Shown here piece after piece: positions 11,295 through 23,612 of a DNA stretch of 64,000 bases (the stretch's first letter is position 1; each line of letters begins with the position of its first letter). Both the position numbers and the translations under genes were made by a program. The DNA is from Erigeron canadensis (taxonomy: Eukaryota; Streptophyta; Magnoliopsida; Asterales; Asteraceae): assembly GCF_010389155.1 (NCBI RefSeq), contig NC_057766.1:32683516-32747515 (forward strand). Direction: 5' to 3'. The notes below the pieces were generated by a model that did no database searches, was not told the origin of the DNA, and saw only the letters and a program-made list of their open reading frames with translations.

Positions 11295-11938
11295 TAAGTG
11301 ATAGCTACAAAATGAACCTCCATCATCATAATAAAAGACGGCCAACCAACCCCCAACACCATTTCTGCCGCCACCCTCACTTCGTGCCACCGCTTGAAGG
11401 TAACCACCGTGCCGCCAACCCCACCGTACCGCCACCGCACCACCTGAAGAGAAAACTGTGTTCACCACATCTGTAATCTTGAATTGAATTTGGATTTTCT
11501 AAACATGTGGATTTGTTTATGCAATTATTCTTTTTGTGTTTTAAATAATTTAATTTGGGATTTTGAAATTAGGGGTTTTCAATCATTATAGAGGTTAATT
11601 CATAAATTGGTGCTGTTATGTGAGAGATCGAAGAAGCTGACTATTTGATATAGATATTAATTGATAGATATATTTGATATATAGATTTGTTTGTGTGTGT
11701 TTTTATTAAAAGGTTTTTTTTTTTATTAAATATATATTATTCCAGGTAAGATAAAAGTAAACAGTCAACAAAGAAATTCAAAGACGGTAACAGTCTACCT
11801 TTTTATCCGGTCAGTGTTGATTGCTATATAACTTTTCAGCAGGTTCCCGCCATACAATAAAGAAAAACGTTAGTTAGACACATTATAACTTTTTGGTCAT
11901 AGTTTATTACATTACGGCGTTCTTAATCCTTATTTAAA

Positions 11939-12400
11939 ACTAAAAATATTACTCACCGCACTTCGCTGCGGGCTGAAATTGAGAAACCCTTCCAAGCATA
12001 GTTGTAGTATTCTAATATTTTTTTGCAAACTAAAATAATTATGACAGACATAAAAGGCTTGCCATAACAAAAGAAAAACTTAATGAAAATAAACTATATC
12101 ACTTTTAGAAAAGACTTGTCTTTGAAGGTTAACAAAGCTCTCCATCCCCATTCGCTAGCTCCATCTTTTGATGGTATTAAACTAGAAAATCACCAGCGCT
12201 TTGCCGCGGTATTATCAAGTTATTAACATTGAGTTATACAATATCGAACATAAATAACCAACTACCTAAATTGGTTGTACTATCCTTGGTCAATTTAGTT
12301 GTATTATCCTTTGGTCAAGGATTACCAGGCAATATGGTATAACCTTGCAAATTAATTTAATATTAGATGAAAACATGACTTAAATAGATTATCCGAAGTG
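11939..12400. other. Intergenic with Helitron-like 3' end motifs
   Basis: No gene. Two GC-rich hairpin motifs read as minus-strand Helitron 3' ends: CCGCA-loop-TGCGG near 11957-11972, and CTAG with a GC hairpin at 12182-12212. Matching 5' ends were not found, so complete elements are not called. Confidence 0.35.
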
Positions 12401-12402
12401 TG

Positions 12403-12695
12403 AAATGTTCATTTGAAAACTAAATTTTATGTGAAAACTAGAAAACTGACAATCTGAATTTAACACAATGTGTTTTAATTGTGTACTTTAAAATACGTTG
12501 TGTTAAGTTTTAAATCACAGTGCGTTTTTGATAGCGCTATAAATTAGAAAATTGTTCAAACACACTGTGATACGAACTTAACACAATGTGTTTTTGAAAA
12601 ACATATTAAAAACACATTGTGTTAAATTCAGATCACAATGTATTTTGATCAGTTTTTTAATTTTTACGAAAATTTTAGTTTTTAAATGATCAAAA
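12403..12695. mobile_element. Foldback (MITE-like) element
   Basis: Long imperfect inverted repeats of about 90-100 bp face each other. The left arm runs through AAACTAAATTTTATGTG, GAAAACTGAC and TCTGAATTTAACACAATG; the right arm is its reverse complement with scattered changes. AACACAATGTGTT and its variants recur about seven times. No clear target duplication, so the superfamily is open. Confidence 0.6.
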
Positions 12696-12714
12696 CCCAT
12701 CTATAATATAAGTG

Positions 12715-12957
12715 CAATCCATAACATATGCATGTGTATAGATTGTTACCCAATTTTATTATACAGAAAATTATAAAGAAGAGCACCTCATCTGTATATT
12801 CAGAGTGACCTATGAAATAGATATAAAATTTTGAAAACATAAAGTCAAATAAGAACTTATAGAAAAATTAATAAGAGCAATCCATACTAAAATGTATGTG
12901 TATAGATTGCTACCCAATTTATTACACCAAAAACTAAAAAGAAGAGCACCTCATTTA
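12715..12957. repeat. Direct repeat of about 83 bp at the 3' end of the oxidoreductase gene
   Basis: Copies at 12715-12797 and 12873-12957 share GCAATCCATA, TGTGTATAGATTG, TACCCAATTT and AGAAGAGCACCTCAT. The right copy reaches into the stop codon of the minus-strand gene; the left copy is a duplicated gene tail. Confidence 0.75.
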
Positions 12958-14487
12958 GAGATATCACCCTTTGAAATCACATCAAATGTTACACCATTCT
13001 CCTGCAGTCGATTTTGAAGTTCAGTTGGACCGAAAACGATCCCAGGAGGATACACCCCGCCTTTCGGCAGGTCTCCGCGTTGCTTCAATACCGTGAGCGC
13101 ACACTGCATTAGAATAATCGGAGTCGCCACATACCCGATTTCAGGCCCCGTGACTCTCGTGATAATTTCTCTATCAGGCTCTCGACTAACATCTTTTGCA
13201 TCACTAAATCCATGACCCACGAACCACATCTTAAAACTCGCACTAGCTACTTCTTCTTCTGTTGGGCCACTCTTTCTAAAAGCCCCAAGACTGAAAATGT
13301 AGGGGAAATTTAACAGCAGCCATTGCCCGAAATGGGAGCTGCTCAGTTGCCCTATTATTCGCCCAATAGTTATCATTCGGAAAATACCCAAGTAATGTTT
13401 AGTGGCAATCTTGACTCCAAAATGAGCAGGTTTAATTTTTGACCAATAGACAGCTCGTTTGGTTGCCTGTTTAGGATCCTCATTGACACCTTGAAGACCA
13501 CTTGGATTCTCTGTAAATATCGATAGTGTTCTTCGGATAATAGAGGGATCAGCAGATGGAAGTTTCACTGCCCAAAGGCCTATCTTTTTCTGATGTTCAA
13601 TGTCGAATCCTGTTGGAAGAGGCGCATTACCTGGAATCTAAGACAAATGATAGAATTTTATTAATTTAAAAGTTGCATTCGACATCAAATAATCATACAA
13701 TTTTTATTTTTTTTTTCATGTTAAGAACTTTATCACTGTTTATTTACTTACTGCTTATATGTTAATTAGCAGTTATGAATAAGCAATTTGATGTTGCCTA
13801 TTTTTATATGTAATGAACTAGCTAAAAATTTTGTGTTACCAAAGGGCGCGCTCTTCTGCGTCTGGTAGACCGTCGCAACATAGCCAACTTATCAACATTA
13901 GCCACTCCCAAAACTGCAGACTTATAAGTAGCAAAATTGCCCACAATATTTTTATCCGACTCAAGACTTACATACGCTTCAACTCGATTTGGGGCAGCAG
14001 GGGAAGCCCATTGCATGGTATTAAACATCAACCCAAATTCAGCTGGAATTGAGTCAAACCCACAAGCAGAAACCACCAAACTACCCGTCTCAATCGCTTT
14101 CTCATGGTACACAGCTTCCATCCTCTCCATGAATTCCGGTTCACCACATATATCCAAGTAATCGCAGCCCGTTTCAACGCAGGCTGCAACGACAGGGTCA
14201 CCGTGAAGCCTATATGGTCCAACACAGTTGAGTACAAGCTTAGCTTGTGACGCCATACGACGAAGTGAAAACGGGTCACTGGTGTCAGCTACAAGTAATG
14301 GGAGGTTGGGTTTAGACGTCGAAGAAGCCCATTTCAGCGTTTCGTAGAGTTTACAAGAGTCGCGGCCGGCTAGAGCCAAGGATTTGAGAGGTGAGTTTGG
14401 ATTTAGAAACTTAAGTGCTTCTTTTACTACATATTTGCCTGTGAAACCGGATGCTCCAAAAATCACTATGTCAAAAACTTTTGCCAT
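12951..14487 (-). CDS. Saccharopine-dehydrogenase-like oxidoreductase
   Basis: Two exons on the minus strand: 14487-13840 (216 codons from ATG, phase 0) and 13637-12951. The donor reads CTTTG|GTAACA and the acceptor TCTTAG|ATTCC; together they encode 444 residues, close to the usual family length of about 450. The N-terminus has a Rossmann motif GASGFTGKYV (about residues 11-20), so it probably binds NAD(P). Further family motifs are LALAGRD, NCVGPYRLHG, DYLDICGEPEF and SACGFDSIPAE; the second exon has SGPTEEEV, ATFKMWF-like and TGPEIGY. It matches the plant saccharopine dehydrogenase-like/trans-acting enoyl reductase family (Arabidopsis At5g39410 type). The true substrate is not established, and it lacks the lysine-ketoglutarate reductase domain of the lysine-catabolic enzyme. 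No exon breaks seen. Confidence 0.9.
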
Positions 14488-14537
14488 ATAGTTTTGTTTT
14501 ATATAAGTATTGTATTTAGGGAAATGAATATATATAT

Positions 14538-14609
14538 GGTTCTATGGTGTAGTGGTTAGCACTCTGGACTTTGAATCCAGCGACCTGGGTTCGACTCCCG
14601 GTAGGACCT
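14538..14609 (+). tRNA. tRNA-Gln (anticodon UUG)
   Basis: A 72-nt cloverleaf. Acceptor GGTTCTA pairs with TAGGACC through G-U; the D-arm is TGTAGTGGTTAGCA; the anticodon stem-loop CTGGACTTTGAATCCAG carries TTG; the T-arm is CTGGGTTCGACTCCCGG. A-box and B-box are intact, no intron, CCA is not encoded. It sits 50 bp upstream of the oxidoreductase start, in divergent orientation. Confidence 0.97.
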
Positions 14610-14615
14610 TTTTTT
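14609..14615 (+). terminator. RNA polymerase III T-run terminator
   Basis: A run of seven T, of which the first is the tRNA discriminator base, directly at the 3' end of the tRNA gene. Confidence 0.8.
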
Positions 14616-15284
14616 CCCTAAGGCCCTACAATTCTGACTTCTTTTTGTAAGTGAACTTTTACTGATCATTCAATGTAGGTTGTTCGCTTTTTTTGTGGAT
14701 ACACATACACTCCAAATTTGACTATTTTTTCAAAGTTATCATTCTCGATCTGTTGGTAAATAGGGGTTTTGGGAAGGACCAAATAAACCTTTGAATCATG
14801 TAAAACTTATTACTTTTGCAATGAAGTATTTCAAATGCTATAAATTGCCTTAAGGTATCACAAAAGAACTAACATTGTACTCGTGTAATGTGACGGGACA
14901 AATAATTTATACAAACGTATACTCCACACTCTCCTAACTTTGAGATAAAGCTTAACTAGAAATTCATTGGTCTCAAATAAATCACAATCACTGAAAATGT
15001 ATGATGATACTAAATTCACCAACATTCTTTAATTCTTATTTCTTAATGTCCTTTTGATAATTTGGTTTTTTGTTTTTATTAAACTAAGGCCTTGTGATTG
15101 TAGTCATATTTACATGAAAATTTAATACAGATTGGTTTTGTTTCTGATAGCGAAATCCAAAACTTCTAATTATTGTTGGTTGATTTCATGTACATTTGTG
15201 ATATAATTAAATATTGTCAACTAAAAAGTGACTAGAAAAATATCAAACAAATTATATGCTGCATGATGGGCTATATAAAGAGAA
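14616..15284. other. Intergenic, nothing recognised
   Basis: AT-rich sequence without a supportable ORF, RNA gene or terminal-repeat structure. Confidence 0.5.
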
Positions 15285-16035
15285 ATTTGTACGAATTCCC
15301 TTGATTTCAATCTTGGATGGCTACGGAAAAAAAAGAAGCCAAACCCTTCAATAGACGAGAAAGGACTAGCTAGAAGGCAAAATTGCGCAACATATATCCT
15401 CTATGGCTTAGAATTAGTAGTAACGAGAGATAGTGTCCGTGCGTTACGGCGGTGAGATGGTGAGGGTGATAGGTCAAGTTGTATAGTATGATAGCCAAAC
15501 GCCTTAACCGTACGGGCTCTGCCTTCGGATTTAAAAATTCGTCGAAAGTATATTGAATCACATCTTTAATGAAAAAACATGAAATTTTAAGAACACTTAT
15601 ATAATTTTTATAATTTATCGATATACGTTTTTTGAGATAAAAGATTTTGATTTTTGAATAAATTAGAGAAATAAAATAATTTATGGAGAAGATATAAAAA
15701 AAAATTAGTGGTTTAGATTTGAAGAGAGGGAAAAATAAACGGTTGAGATTTAAGGGTATTATAGGTTATTGAATAGAGATGTTTAAATTAGTGAGGAAAG
15801 AAGAAGGGTAATTTAAGTAGTTTAATTATTTAATTGAGATTTGAAAAAAAAAAGGACAAAATGTTTTAGAAGATAGTATTAAAAGTATTAGATAATAAAT
15901 GTTTAACAAACTTGTACTTCCCTTGATTTCAATCTTGGATGGCTACGAATAAAAGGCTTCATAAGTCGAGAAATTAAGGACTAGAAGGCACGATAGCGCG
16001 ACAAGATCCTCTATGCCCATTTAGTAGTTATAATA
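15285..16035. repeat. Direct repeats of about 130 bp flanking a Helitron
   Basis: Left copy 15285-15422 and right copy 15893-16035 share CCCTTGATTTCAATCTTGG, ATGGCTACG, GGACTAG, AGAAGGCA, ATCCTCTATG and TTAGTAGT. The copies abut the two ends of the Helitron between them. They are diverged, so the duplication is not recent. Confidence 0.75.
15423..15892 (-). mobile_element. Non-autonomous Helitron (same family as 53993-54350)
   Basis: On the minus strand it starts TCTAATACTTTTAATACTATC, preceded by A. Near its 3' end it has a GC hairpin (CCGCCGTAACGCACGG). The body is about 80% alike to the element at 53993-54350, sharing CCTTAACC, ACGGG, GGATTTAAAAATTCGTC and TGAAATTTTAAGAACAC. The last bases are CTCTCG before T in both copies, not the usual CTRR, so the 3' boundary is set by where the two copies and the flanking repeat stop matching. 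Confidence 0.6.
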
Positions 16036-16769
16036 TATGTTTAAACCTTTGACATTAAATTCAAGATTCTTAATTATAATAAACTTGTAATAACGTAGGT
16101 AAAAGTTTTGCCAATCTACTGACTTTCTTCCGAGTTTCAACAATATTAGGTCATAAGAATAATCGTTAAATTCATAGAAATTATGAAATCTTACCGAGAA
16201 GAATGATTCGTTGGCCTTTTGTACTTGGCGGCAGCTGATAATTCAATGACATTGGTTGTATGGGTTCTTTGTTCGGCATCAAAACTTTATCCGTGAACAG
16301 GCACTCGGCTCTTTGATGACATGAGTTGTGGCTCGTTGACCTTGTTGTTCATAGTTTTCAAAATACTACAATGGGCTTGATGTTTATATGATGATTATTT
16401 GAATTCCTTAAGGATTTCTTGAATTCGACTAAAAAAAAACCACGCCAAGCATCTCTTGTAAAGGCGATTGAAACCACGCCATATGAAGCCAGATTTTTCA
16501 AAAGAATTATGGAAAGGCAGTCGAAGGTAAAAATTAGTAATACATAAATTGAATATAAATATTTAGATTTATAAATTTTGAGTCGTATCAATAGATTATC
16601 CTAAATCTGTTAAAAAAATATATATCATTAATCGGAATTTAAAAGTTCATAGGCACATAGCCCAACAACTAATAGTCTAATACTATTATACTTTAATATA
16701 ATCCAGAAAGTAGCCCAATACAGACCAAAACAAAAGAGTGGCCCATTCTCCTTTGTTATACGATATGAT
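16036..16769. other. Intergenic, nothing recognised
   Basis: No supportable gene. Short ORFs lack family motifs. Confidence 0.5.
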
Positions 16770-16772
16770 TTA

Positions 16773-17049
16773 GGGCGTGTTTGGTTCAGAATATGATGGA
16801 ATTGAAATTGAATTCCATGTCGTGGTACGTTTGGTTGTCAAAAGATGATGAAATTCCATTGAAATGTAAACATTCCATCAAATGATGGAATCTCCAATCC
16901 ATGGGGTTATCGGATGTAATTTGATTCCTTCATTCTCTTAAATTTTTAAGAAAACAAAAAAATATTCCATCAAATTCCATTCCTTCATAATCTAATTCCA
17001 TTGCAAGATTCCATTCCTTACAAAAATATTCTGTGAACAAAACACGCCC
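16773..17049. mobile_element. Tourist-like MITE
   Basis: 277 bp. Left end GGGCGTGTTTGGTTCAGAAT, right end ATTCTGTGAACAAAACACGCC plus C, inverted repeats. TTA flanks both sides (16770-16772, 17050-17052). Interior rich in GGAATTCCAT-type motifs. A relative lies at 54369-54646. Confidence 0.88.
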
Positions 17050-18036
17050 TTAGTTATTCATATTTTCACTGTATTTCTTCATAAAATACTATTGATCATA
17101 GTGTTCCATTTAGGTTTAAACCATACTGTCATAGGAGTAAATATTTATATGATGATACAAATGCAAACTACACATCTCACTAAATACCTGTTTTTCTCCT
17201 CTCTAGACCGAAAAACACACACCCCACCACATCTTCTCCTTTTAGGTATTATCCTTGCATTGCGGGATAAAATTCTAGTTTGTAATATATTGTAACTAGC
17301 TATAACTAATATCCATACGATGTACGATAGCTATATGAATTGTATCATAAAGAAATTCGAATATGCCGATACATGGTTCATGAGTATGAAAAATATAGTA
17401 AAATTAAACCGATGGTTGAATCGAAATTATAATAAACAGTAATGATAAATATAATTTTAATGAGAAAACGAGCAATCAAATAAGATTATATTGTGTTGTG
17501 TGTATATAATCTAAGAGTTAGAGTTTAATTCAAGTCTAATAAGAAAATTGAATCTATATACAATTAAAAAAAGCTAATTTAATAAAATAAATAAGTTAAA
17601 AGGACACATGTCAATCAAAGATTAAGCCACGTATCGTTTCAAAAACATGTCAATCTTGTTTTAGTTTATTGGTAGATTTCGGCATGGAGAATATATAAGG
17701 ATTAGAGAAAAACTAACCCTAGTTTTTTTGTTTTTTTTAAAGCAGCCAACCTCATAATCATAGACAAGCAAAGAAGTGTTGGCACTTGAAAATGGTAAAA
17801 CAGGCAAGCAATTCAAATAAACACCTTATTCCTGTTTTATATCGACCTCATAAAACAGAATGCCGTTTATCTTGCCAAACAACCCAACTTTGGTGATGGA
17901 CAGACAAGTTTATCAGTTTTGTACCATCAGACATGAATTAAAAAGTCTACAGTGTAAATTATGTACAACAATGGTCTCCAAAAGATGGAGGGTGGGCTTT
18001 TAAATTGCACTAAGTGCGGATATATAACAACACTAC
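17050..18036. other. Intergenic and 3' flank of the DUF863 gene
   Basis: AT-rich, no supportable gene. The part from about 17700 to 18036 is the likely 3' untranslated region and terminator of the minus-strand gene. Confidence 0.4.
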
Positions 18037-20190
18037 TCAACACTTTAAAGCAAGAGAGTGATGATTACTGTTGTTATTTTGACATCTCTGCCTTGGCAGA
18101 CGTCTCGTCCTTTTCCCCCAACCTCTAAGACTTTTCTCCAACGCCGCCTCCCTACAAACACTCTGCTCAACAGCTGCCACTGATGGTGATGCTTGTGGCG
18201 GCAATGTGGGAGAAGAAGGGGTAGGAACCACTAAATGCCGCCTGCCTCTGGCATTTTTATTACAAGCTTTCCTCTTTGACTGCCAAGAAACACCAATGCC
18301 ACTAAACGCCTCTTCAAACATCTGAAGATCCTCAGTCACTTCACGCCTTGATAAAGAAACAATACCTGGCAAGACATCCCTCTGAAAGTCTCTCCTCTGC
18401 CTACCTCTCTTACCTTGTCCCTTTCTAGTCCGTTTTTTCAATAAGCCTTCATCTTCTTCCTTCTCCTCCAAAATCATCGGCTTATAGAACTCATACATTT
18501 TGTCTGTTTCTTCAAGCTTTAACGACATGTACTCAAAGTGGTCCATATCTTCAGGAACAGACTCTTCATCGTTGTTCAAATTTGGACCAGATTCAATTAC
18601 CTCTGCAAACCACCGCAGCACAGTGTCAGCTGGTGACGGTGCTTGCTGAGGTGGCTGGCTAGTCTCACAAGACGTGAGAAACTCAGATGATGAAATGGCT
18701 ACAATAGCCTCTGCTGCATCTTTAACGACTTCCTCATTGGCATCAATGAAAACATCATCTGTTTCGTCTTCAAAAGCTGCAGGAACCTCTAAGTCAATCT
18801 CCATTGAAGCAATTTTGACAACGGCTGCTGGAATGAACGGCGTTGATGAAGGATCCTCTTCTTCATCAAAAGACAAATTCAAATCAATGTGATGCCTCAT
18901 TTCCGATATGCAGTTATTTTTACCATTCTCTTTGACAGAATCCTCAAAGTCAGCAGGCACGTCAGTAATGGGGACCCCAAGAATCTTTGTAATTCCATTG
19001 CAATTATCAGTTTGAACTTTCTCAACTTTCTTGAAAAACTGCTGAGAATGGTGCTGCAGAGAATCCATATTCATCTGATAAAGTGTCGTTTCTTTCCCTT
19101 TGGTGTTCATAAGCCAAGAAAGCGGCTGCTTTTCAAGGTTTTCTTCATTTTTCCCATCAAGACCGTTGTATTTATCAGGAGCTTCTTTAAGAAAATCAGA
19201 CACTGAAACCTTGGAGTCTAAACCATTTGTCATAAATCTAGAAATGCTAAAACTAGCACGATTATTGCCATTAAACTCGTCTGGAATGTGCCTCGATGCA
19301 TCAGAGGAGCCAATCCAACGGTTATGGCTAAATATTGAAATATTCTGATCCCGTGGAGCTGATTGTGAAGAAGACGGTGTATGACTGCTTTCACAAAGTT
19401 CCACACCAAATAACGTTCTTTTTCTCGATATATAGTCAAGGGGCTTCTTTGGCTCATGAGCTTGTAAGAACCATAACCCTGAATTCGAATTTGCAGATAC
19501 ATCTTGCTTTTGATAACAGTTTTTGTTAATAAAGGATGGTGCAAAGGATGCTTCCTCCACTAGAACTGGTTCATTAAGATCAGCCAAATTATAAGCTCTT
19601 TTCGTGCCCAAATTATGGGCATTTTTCGTTACTCGTTTCTCTTCATTACCCTTGGCCAAGTCAGCGGGCAGTTCTAAATCGATCACTCTTCTCTGAGTAT
19701 GCATCTCTTTTGAAAATTGGGAAGAAACTTGACTTAAAAAATGACTTGGCTTTGGTGCTTCTGCCAGCATTGTCAAATTGTAATGCTCTTTCATTGTGAT
19801 ATCGTTCATCAAGTCTCTCTGCCGTTTATGCACTCGATGAAGTTCTTGAAGCTACAACATTATATTCAAAATCACATCAGTAACAACAACAAAAAAAAGT
19901 ATCCAAAAGCATTTTACATCTGTCATAAACAAGAATATATGTATACTAAAACAGACCTGTTGCCTAAAGATCGACTCTTGCTTCAAAATCGTTAGCTTTA
20001 TTTGTTCTTTAGGATATTCGGCGTACCCATTCATGGTTTGCCTCGTCAAGTAGGGGTCGTAACATGGACTCCTTTCGGAGACAGAGACTCTATCATCTTG
20101 AAATGAATCCCACATTCCATTATATAAACTGTTATTTAGATCCATCATGGAACCCGGAAAATATGTCTTAGATTGTACTTTAGTAGCCAT
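18037..20190 (-). CDS. DUF863 family protein
   Basis: Two coding exons on the minus strand: 20190-19957 (78 codons) and 19851-18037 (604 codons plus stop), joined at CAACAG|GTCTGT and TTGTAG|CTTCAA, giving 682 residues. It begins MATKVQSKTYFPGSMMDLNN. It continues with LKQESIFRQQLQELHRVHKR, the N-terminal module of the plant DUF863 family. Middle motifs include VIDLELPAD and YNLADLNEPV; the C-terminal third has RRDFQRDVLPGIVSLSRREV then TEDLQMFEEAF, the most conserved block. Basic clusters (RTRKGQGKRGRQRR, RGWGKRTRRLPRQR) suggest a nuclear location, and the LNEP/DLNL pieces look like EAR-like repressor motifs; both are inferences. Molecular function is unknown. An intron in the 5' untranslated region is possible because pyrimidine-rich sequence continues to about 21060. 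Confidence 0.88.
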
Positions 20191-21330
20191 TCCTAGCTAC
20201 ACAAAATTAATCATTATTCATTAACAAAATAATTAACTAACCTTCAAAATTCAAAAACAAAAGTAATTAAATGTAATTACTTTTCACTAACAGTTACATC
20301 ACACAACATATTATAAATTCAAAATATGGTCAAAGGGACATACATATTTTTTTGGTCAATCAAAAGTCAACTCATCAAGTAATCTTGAACCATGAAACAA
20401 CCAAAAATATATCTCACTAGATATAATCATATATACATATGTTATACAGATAGATATATAGATATAGATACAATCTGCTAGTTATGGATAATATTAATAA
20501 ACTAGTAGAATTTAAGGTTTCACCCACTAAATAATTATCTTAAAAAAGAAAAAAATATATATATGAGTATTTTTTAATTATTAAATTATTAACTTAAATT
20601 GTACGGAATATATTATCAATCTACAGTAAATTTAATTAAATTTAAGTAAAGTAAAAAAATCACAAAATGAAAATAACAGGTGTAGAAAGTTAAAACAAAA
20701 ACAAGCATTATATGATGAGGTAAATAGTACAACTAATTACCAACGGTATATTATTAATAAAACGAAAAAAACATTAAAAAAAAAAAACAAACAAAAAACT
20801 ACCTCGTACCTAAAATAGTAATTCGTCAAACTGGTCGAAAACGATGATCTGAACATATAAAATAAAAAGAAAGAAAGAAAAGGAAATGTAATCTGGGATC
20901 CTCTGGGCCACTTTTTTCTGATCAAGAGAGAGAGAGAGAGACAGAGTGTGTGTGATATTGAGATAAGATATATAGATATAGATATAGATATAGATATATA
21001 GATCCCCTGTTGTTGTTTGTGTATGTAGAGTAGTAGTATAATATTTGGAGAGAGAGAGAACAAATGAAATGAAATGGAAATGGAAATGAAAAGAAAAGAA
21101 GTAAACTCTTCTTTACAAACAGAAACAGGAAGTTTGTTTGTTTGTCAACATGTGGTCTCCAAACCTCAATTTATTTGATCCCCCATCATATCATTTATTT
21201 GTTTTCCTTTCCTTTTTTTCTTTCTTTTTTTCTATCTTTTCCATCTGGCCGGCAAATCTTCTTTCTTTATTTTTATTTATTTATTAATTAATATTATATC
21301 TATATTTATATACTTTATTTAAAAAAGGAA
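20191..21330 (-). promoter_or_regulatory. 5' flank of the DUF863 gene, with microsatellites
   Basis: Contains a (GA)n tract at 20926-20942, a GATATA-rich tract at 20964-21003 and a second GA tract at 21048-21059. On the minus strand these give CT-rich and TATATC-rich leader sequence, a common plant 5' leader composition. No discrete core promoter can be assigned with confidence. Confidence 0.4.
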
Positions 21331-23554
21331 GAATTTTCTCATTCTCATTTTCATGTTATCAATTCACGATATAGATTATAGGTACATAGATATGGAAAGT
21401 ACATCTATTTTAGATGTCTCACATCAATTCCACATTTTCTAGATTCTTTCTTTAGATGGCTTCACATAAATTATTAATTAAGATTATTATTCATTATTTA
21501 TTTATCATTCATTGTTATTGTTATCATCATTAGAAGTTCTATTAATATAAACATGAAAATAAATAAATAACAACTTGAAGGGATTTTAATATGAAATATA
21601 AAGATGTTTTTATTCTTTTATCTCTAGTATGGTAGTAGACAACTTGAGATAACCAAAGACATCTCTTATTTGTTGTTAGTTAATTTGTGTATGAGTAGAA
21701 ACTAGAAAGTAGTAAAGTAAAAATTAAAACATTGAATCGAAAATCAACAACCTTGTATTACTCGATATAGTTGTCATGTAAAAGTAGGCACAAACACCAT
21801 ACTAGCGACTCAAAGCTCGTAGTGTTAACTTTAGATAATTTAAAATGCAACAAAATAATAGTAACACATAATTCATTGGAATATTAATATGCGGGATCCA
21901 TGCGGTTGTTGATACTAGCACAATGTTGTGTCTAAATGAAAATTGAATTAAATGGGTATTTATGGGATTTTATATAGTAGATGTTGTTGATAATGATAAT
22001 TTCCTACCTAAATGATTAAAGTCGAAAGTTATTAGTGGTAGTGTTGTTAAGTTTATATGAACTTGTTTACATATTATTTAAAGTATGTTTATATATATAT
22101 GGACTTATCGGTTTGCTACAAATGTTTAAAGATATTGAAAAATGCTAAATGAAACCCTTGAAAATTCACCTAACGTACATAAAAAAAAAAATTTTCTATA
22201 TCAAAAGTCTACCCTTGAATTTTATGCTAAGTATACAACTATTTAATGCAGCTTAACGAAATTTAAATATTCTCATGCATTCTCTAGATAGACTAGACAT
22301 ACAATTTTGGCCCACATATATTTTATTATTAAAAAAAAAAAAAATGCTTTATATTTAAGGCAAGTAGATGATATAAAATGTAGATGGAGTACATAGATGA
22401 ACATTATCAATATCAAGATAAGTTAATATATCAGATCAAAAGTAGTTGAGATAAGCTATTAAAGTTAAGAATAGTTACAAAAATATTTATTATTTACATG
22501 AAAACATCAATTAGTTTTGTGACAAACTTATAGATTGAATATTTGAATGGGTCTTTTCTATCTTATTTGCTTTCATAAACAGAAAAAGTGTGACTCGATT
22601 TTATTAAGCGTTACAACAATTATTGTATGTAATTCAAATCATAAAATTAATAAGTTTGAACATCTAAAGATAAAGCATCTATCTTTGCGTATGACCTTTT
22701 TAGACTACAGTATTGGAGAAAGTATTTATATGGAAATCTTTCGACCTTTTTCAAACTACTTATAAATGCTACACCTTTACTCCACTATACATTGTCTCGT
22801 GAGACACTTGGATCTACAATCATGGTTGGAGACAAACCTTGTGTATATTTGTTCTTTTTTACTAGAGTATAATTTTTGTTTGCCATATTTAAAAATGCTC
22901 TTACTATAATTAAATAATTGTGAGGTTATACAAACTATTATGCTAATTTCTTTTCAGCTGTTCTTAAAAAAAAAACTTTTTTTTCGAACAACTGTTATAC
23001 TATTATTTGATAATGTGAGTAAAATCCCTTTAAATATTTATAAACATGAAAAAATATAATTAAACTAAAGTATATATAGTTAAGGAAACTTTAATTTGAC
23101 AAAAAGTTACTTTTACTTTCCCGTTTAAAATAAATTTGACTTTCACAAGTTGTGATATGTTAAACTAAATTGAAAAAAAAAGCATTTTTTAAAGAGTAAC
23201 TAAAGACCGTCATTAACCTACATAAAATACTTATATGTTGTATATCAAAAACTTACTTTTGAATTTTATGATAAAAGACAACTAATTTATGGATATTAAT
23301 AACAGCTCATAAGACTCTTAGCAAAATCCTTACAGTAATTACTTTTTACACATAGAGACATTTTACTCTCTTTTCATTTGTTAATTTAAATAATAAAGAC
23401 TCTATGTACAGGATATGTGTTGGTATATCAGTTTGGTTGTGACTTGTCAGACTATCTATTCTTTCTACGTGAAGTCGCCGAATCAGTGTATAAAATAACG
23501 AGTGTTTAAGGGTAATTAACTGGAAGATTACAACAACAAAAGATAGGCAAAGCT

Positions 23555-23559
<5 letters not shown>
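21331..23559. other. Intergenic, nothing recognised
   Basis: AT-rich, about 2.2 kb. No ORF has family motifs; no terminal inverted repeats noticed. Confidence 0.45.

Positions 23560-23612
<53 letters not shown>

Larger units (their letters stand above)
9955..11929. mobile_element. Non-autonomous Mutator-like element (MULE), 1,975 bp
   Basis: Terminal inverted repeats of about 90 bp. The left begins GGGTTAAAAGC and contains AATAAACTATGACCAAAAAG; the right end carries the same core in reverse. A perfect 9-bp target duplication, TTATTTAAA, flanks it at 9946-9954 and 11930-11938, which identifies the Mutator superfamily. No MURA-type transposase is visible. The interior holds two GC-richer, coding-looking patches (10200-10360 and 11330-11460: TCGCCGAAAA, CCGCCACC motifs), so capture of host gene pieces (Pack-MULE) is possible but unproven. 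A Tourist-like MITE is nested inside. Confidence 0.85.

Noticed and set aside
10912..11297. Overlapping plus-strand ORFs of 101-123 codons
   Set aside because: All run through the GC-rich minisatellite and encode Gly/Val/Trp/Cys repeats in several frames at once; this is an effect of the repeat.
12182..12700. Complete minus-strand Helitron starting from the CTAG at 12182
   Set aside because: No matching TC-type 5' terminus found; the foldback element inside makes the boundary unreadable.
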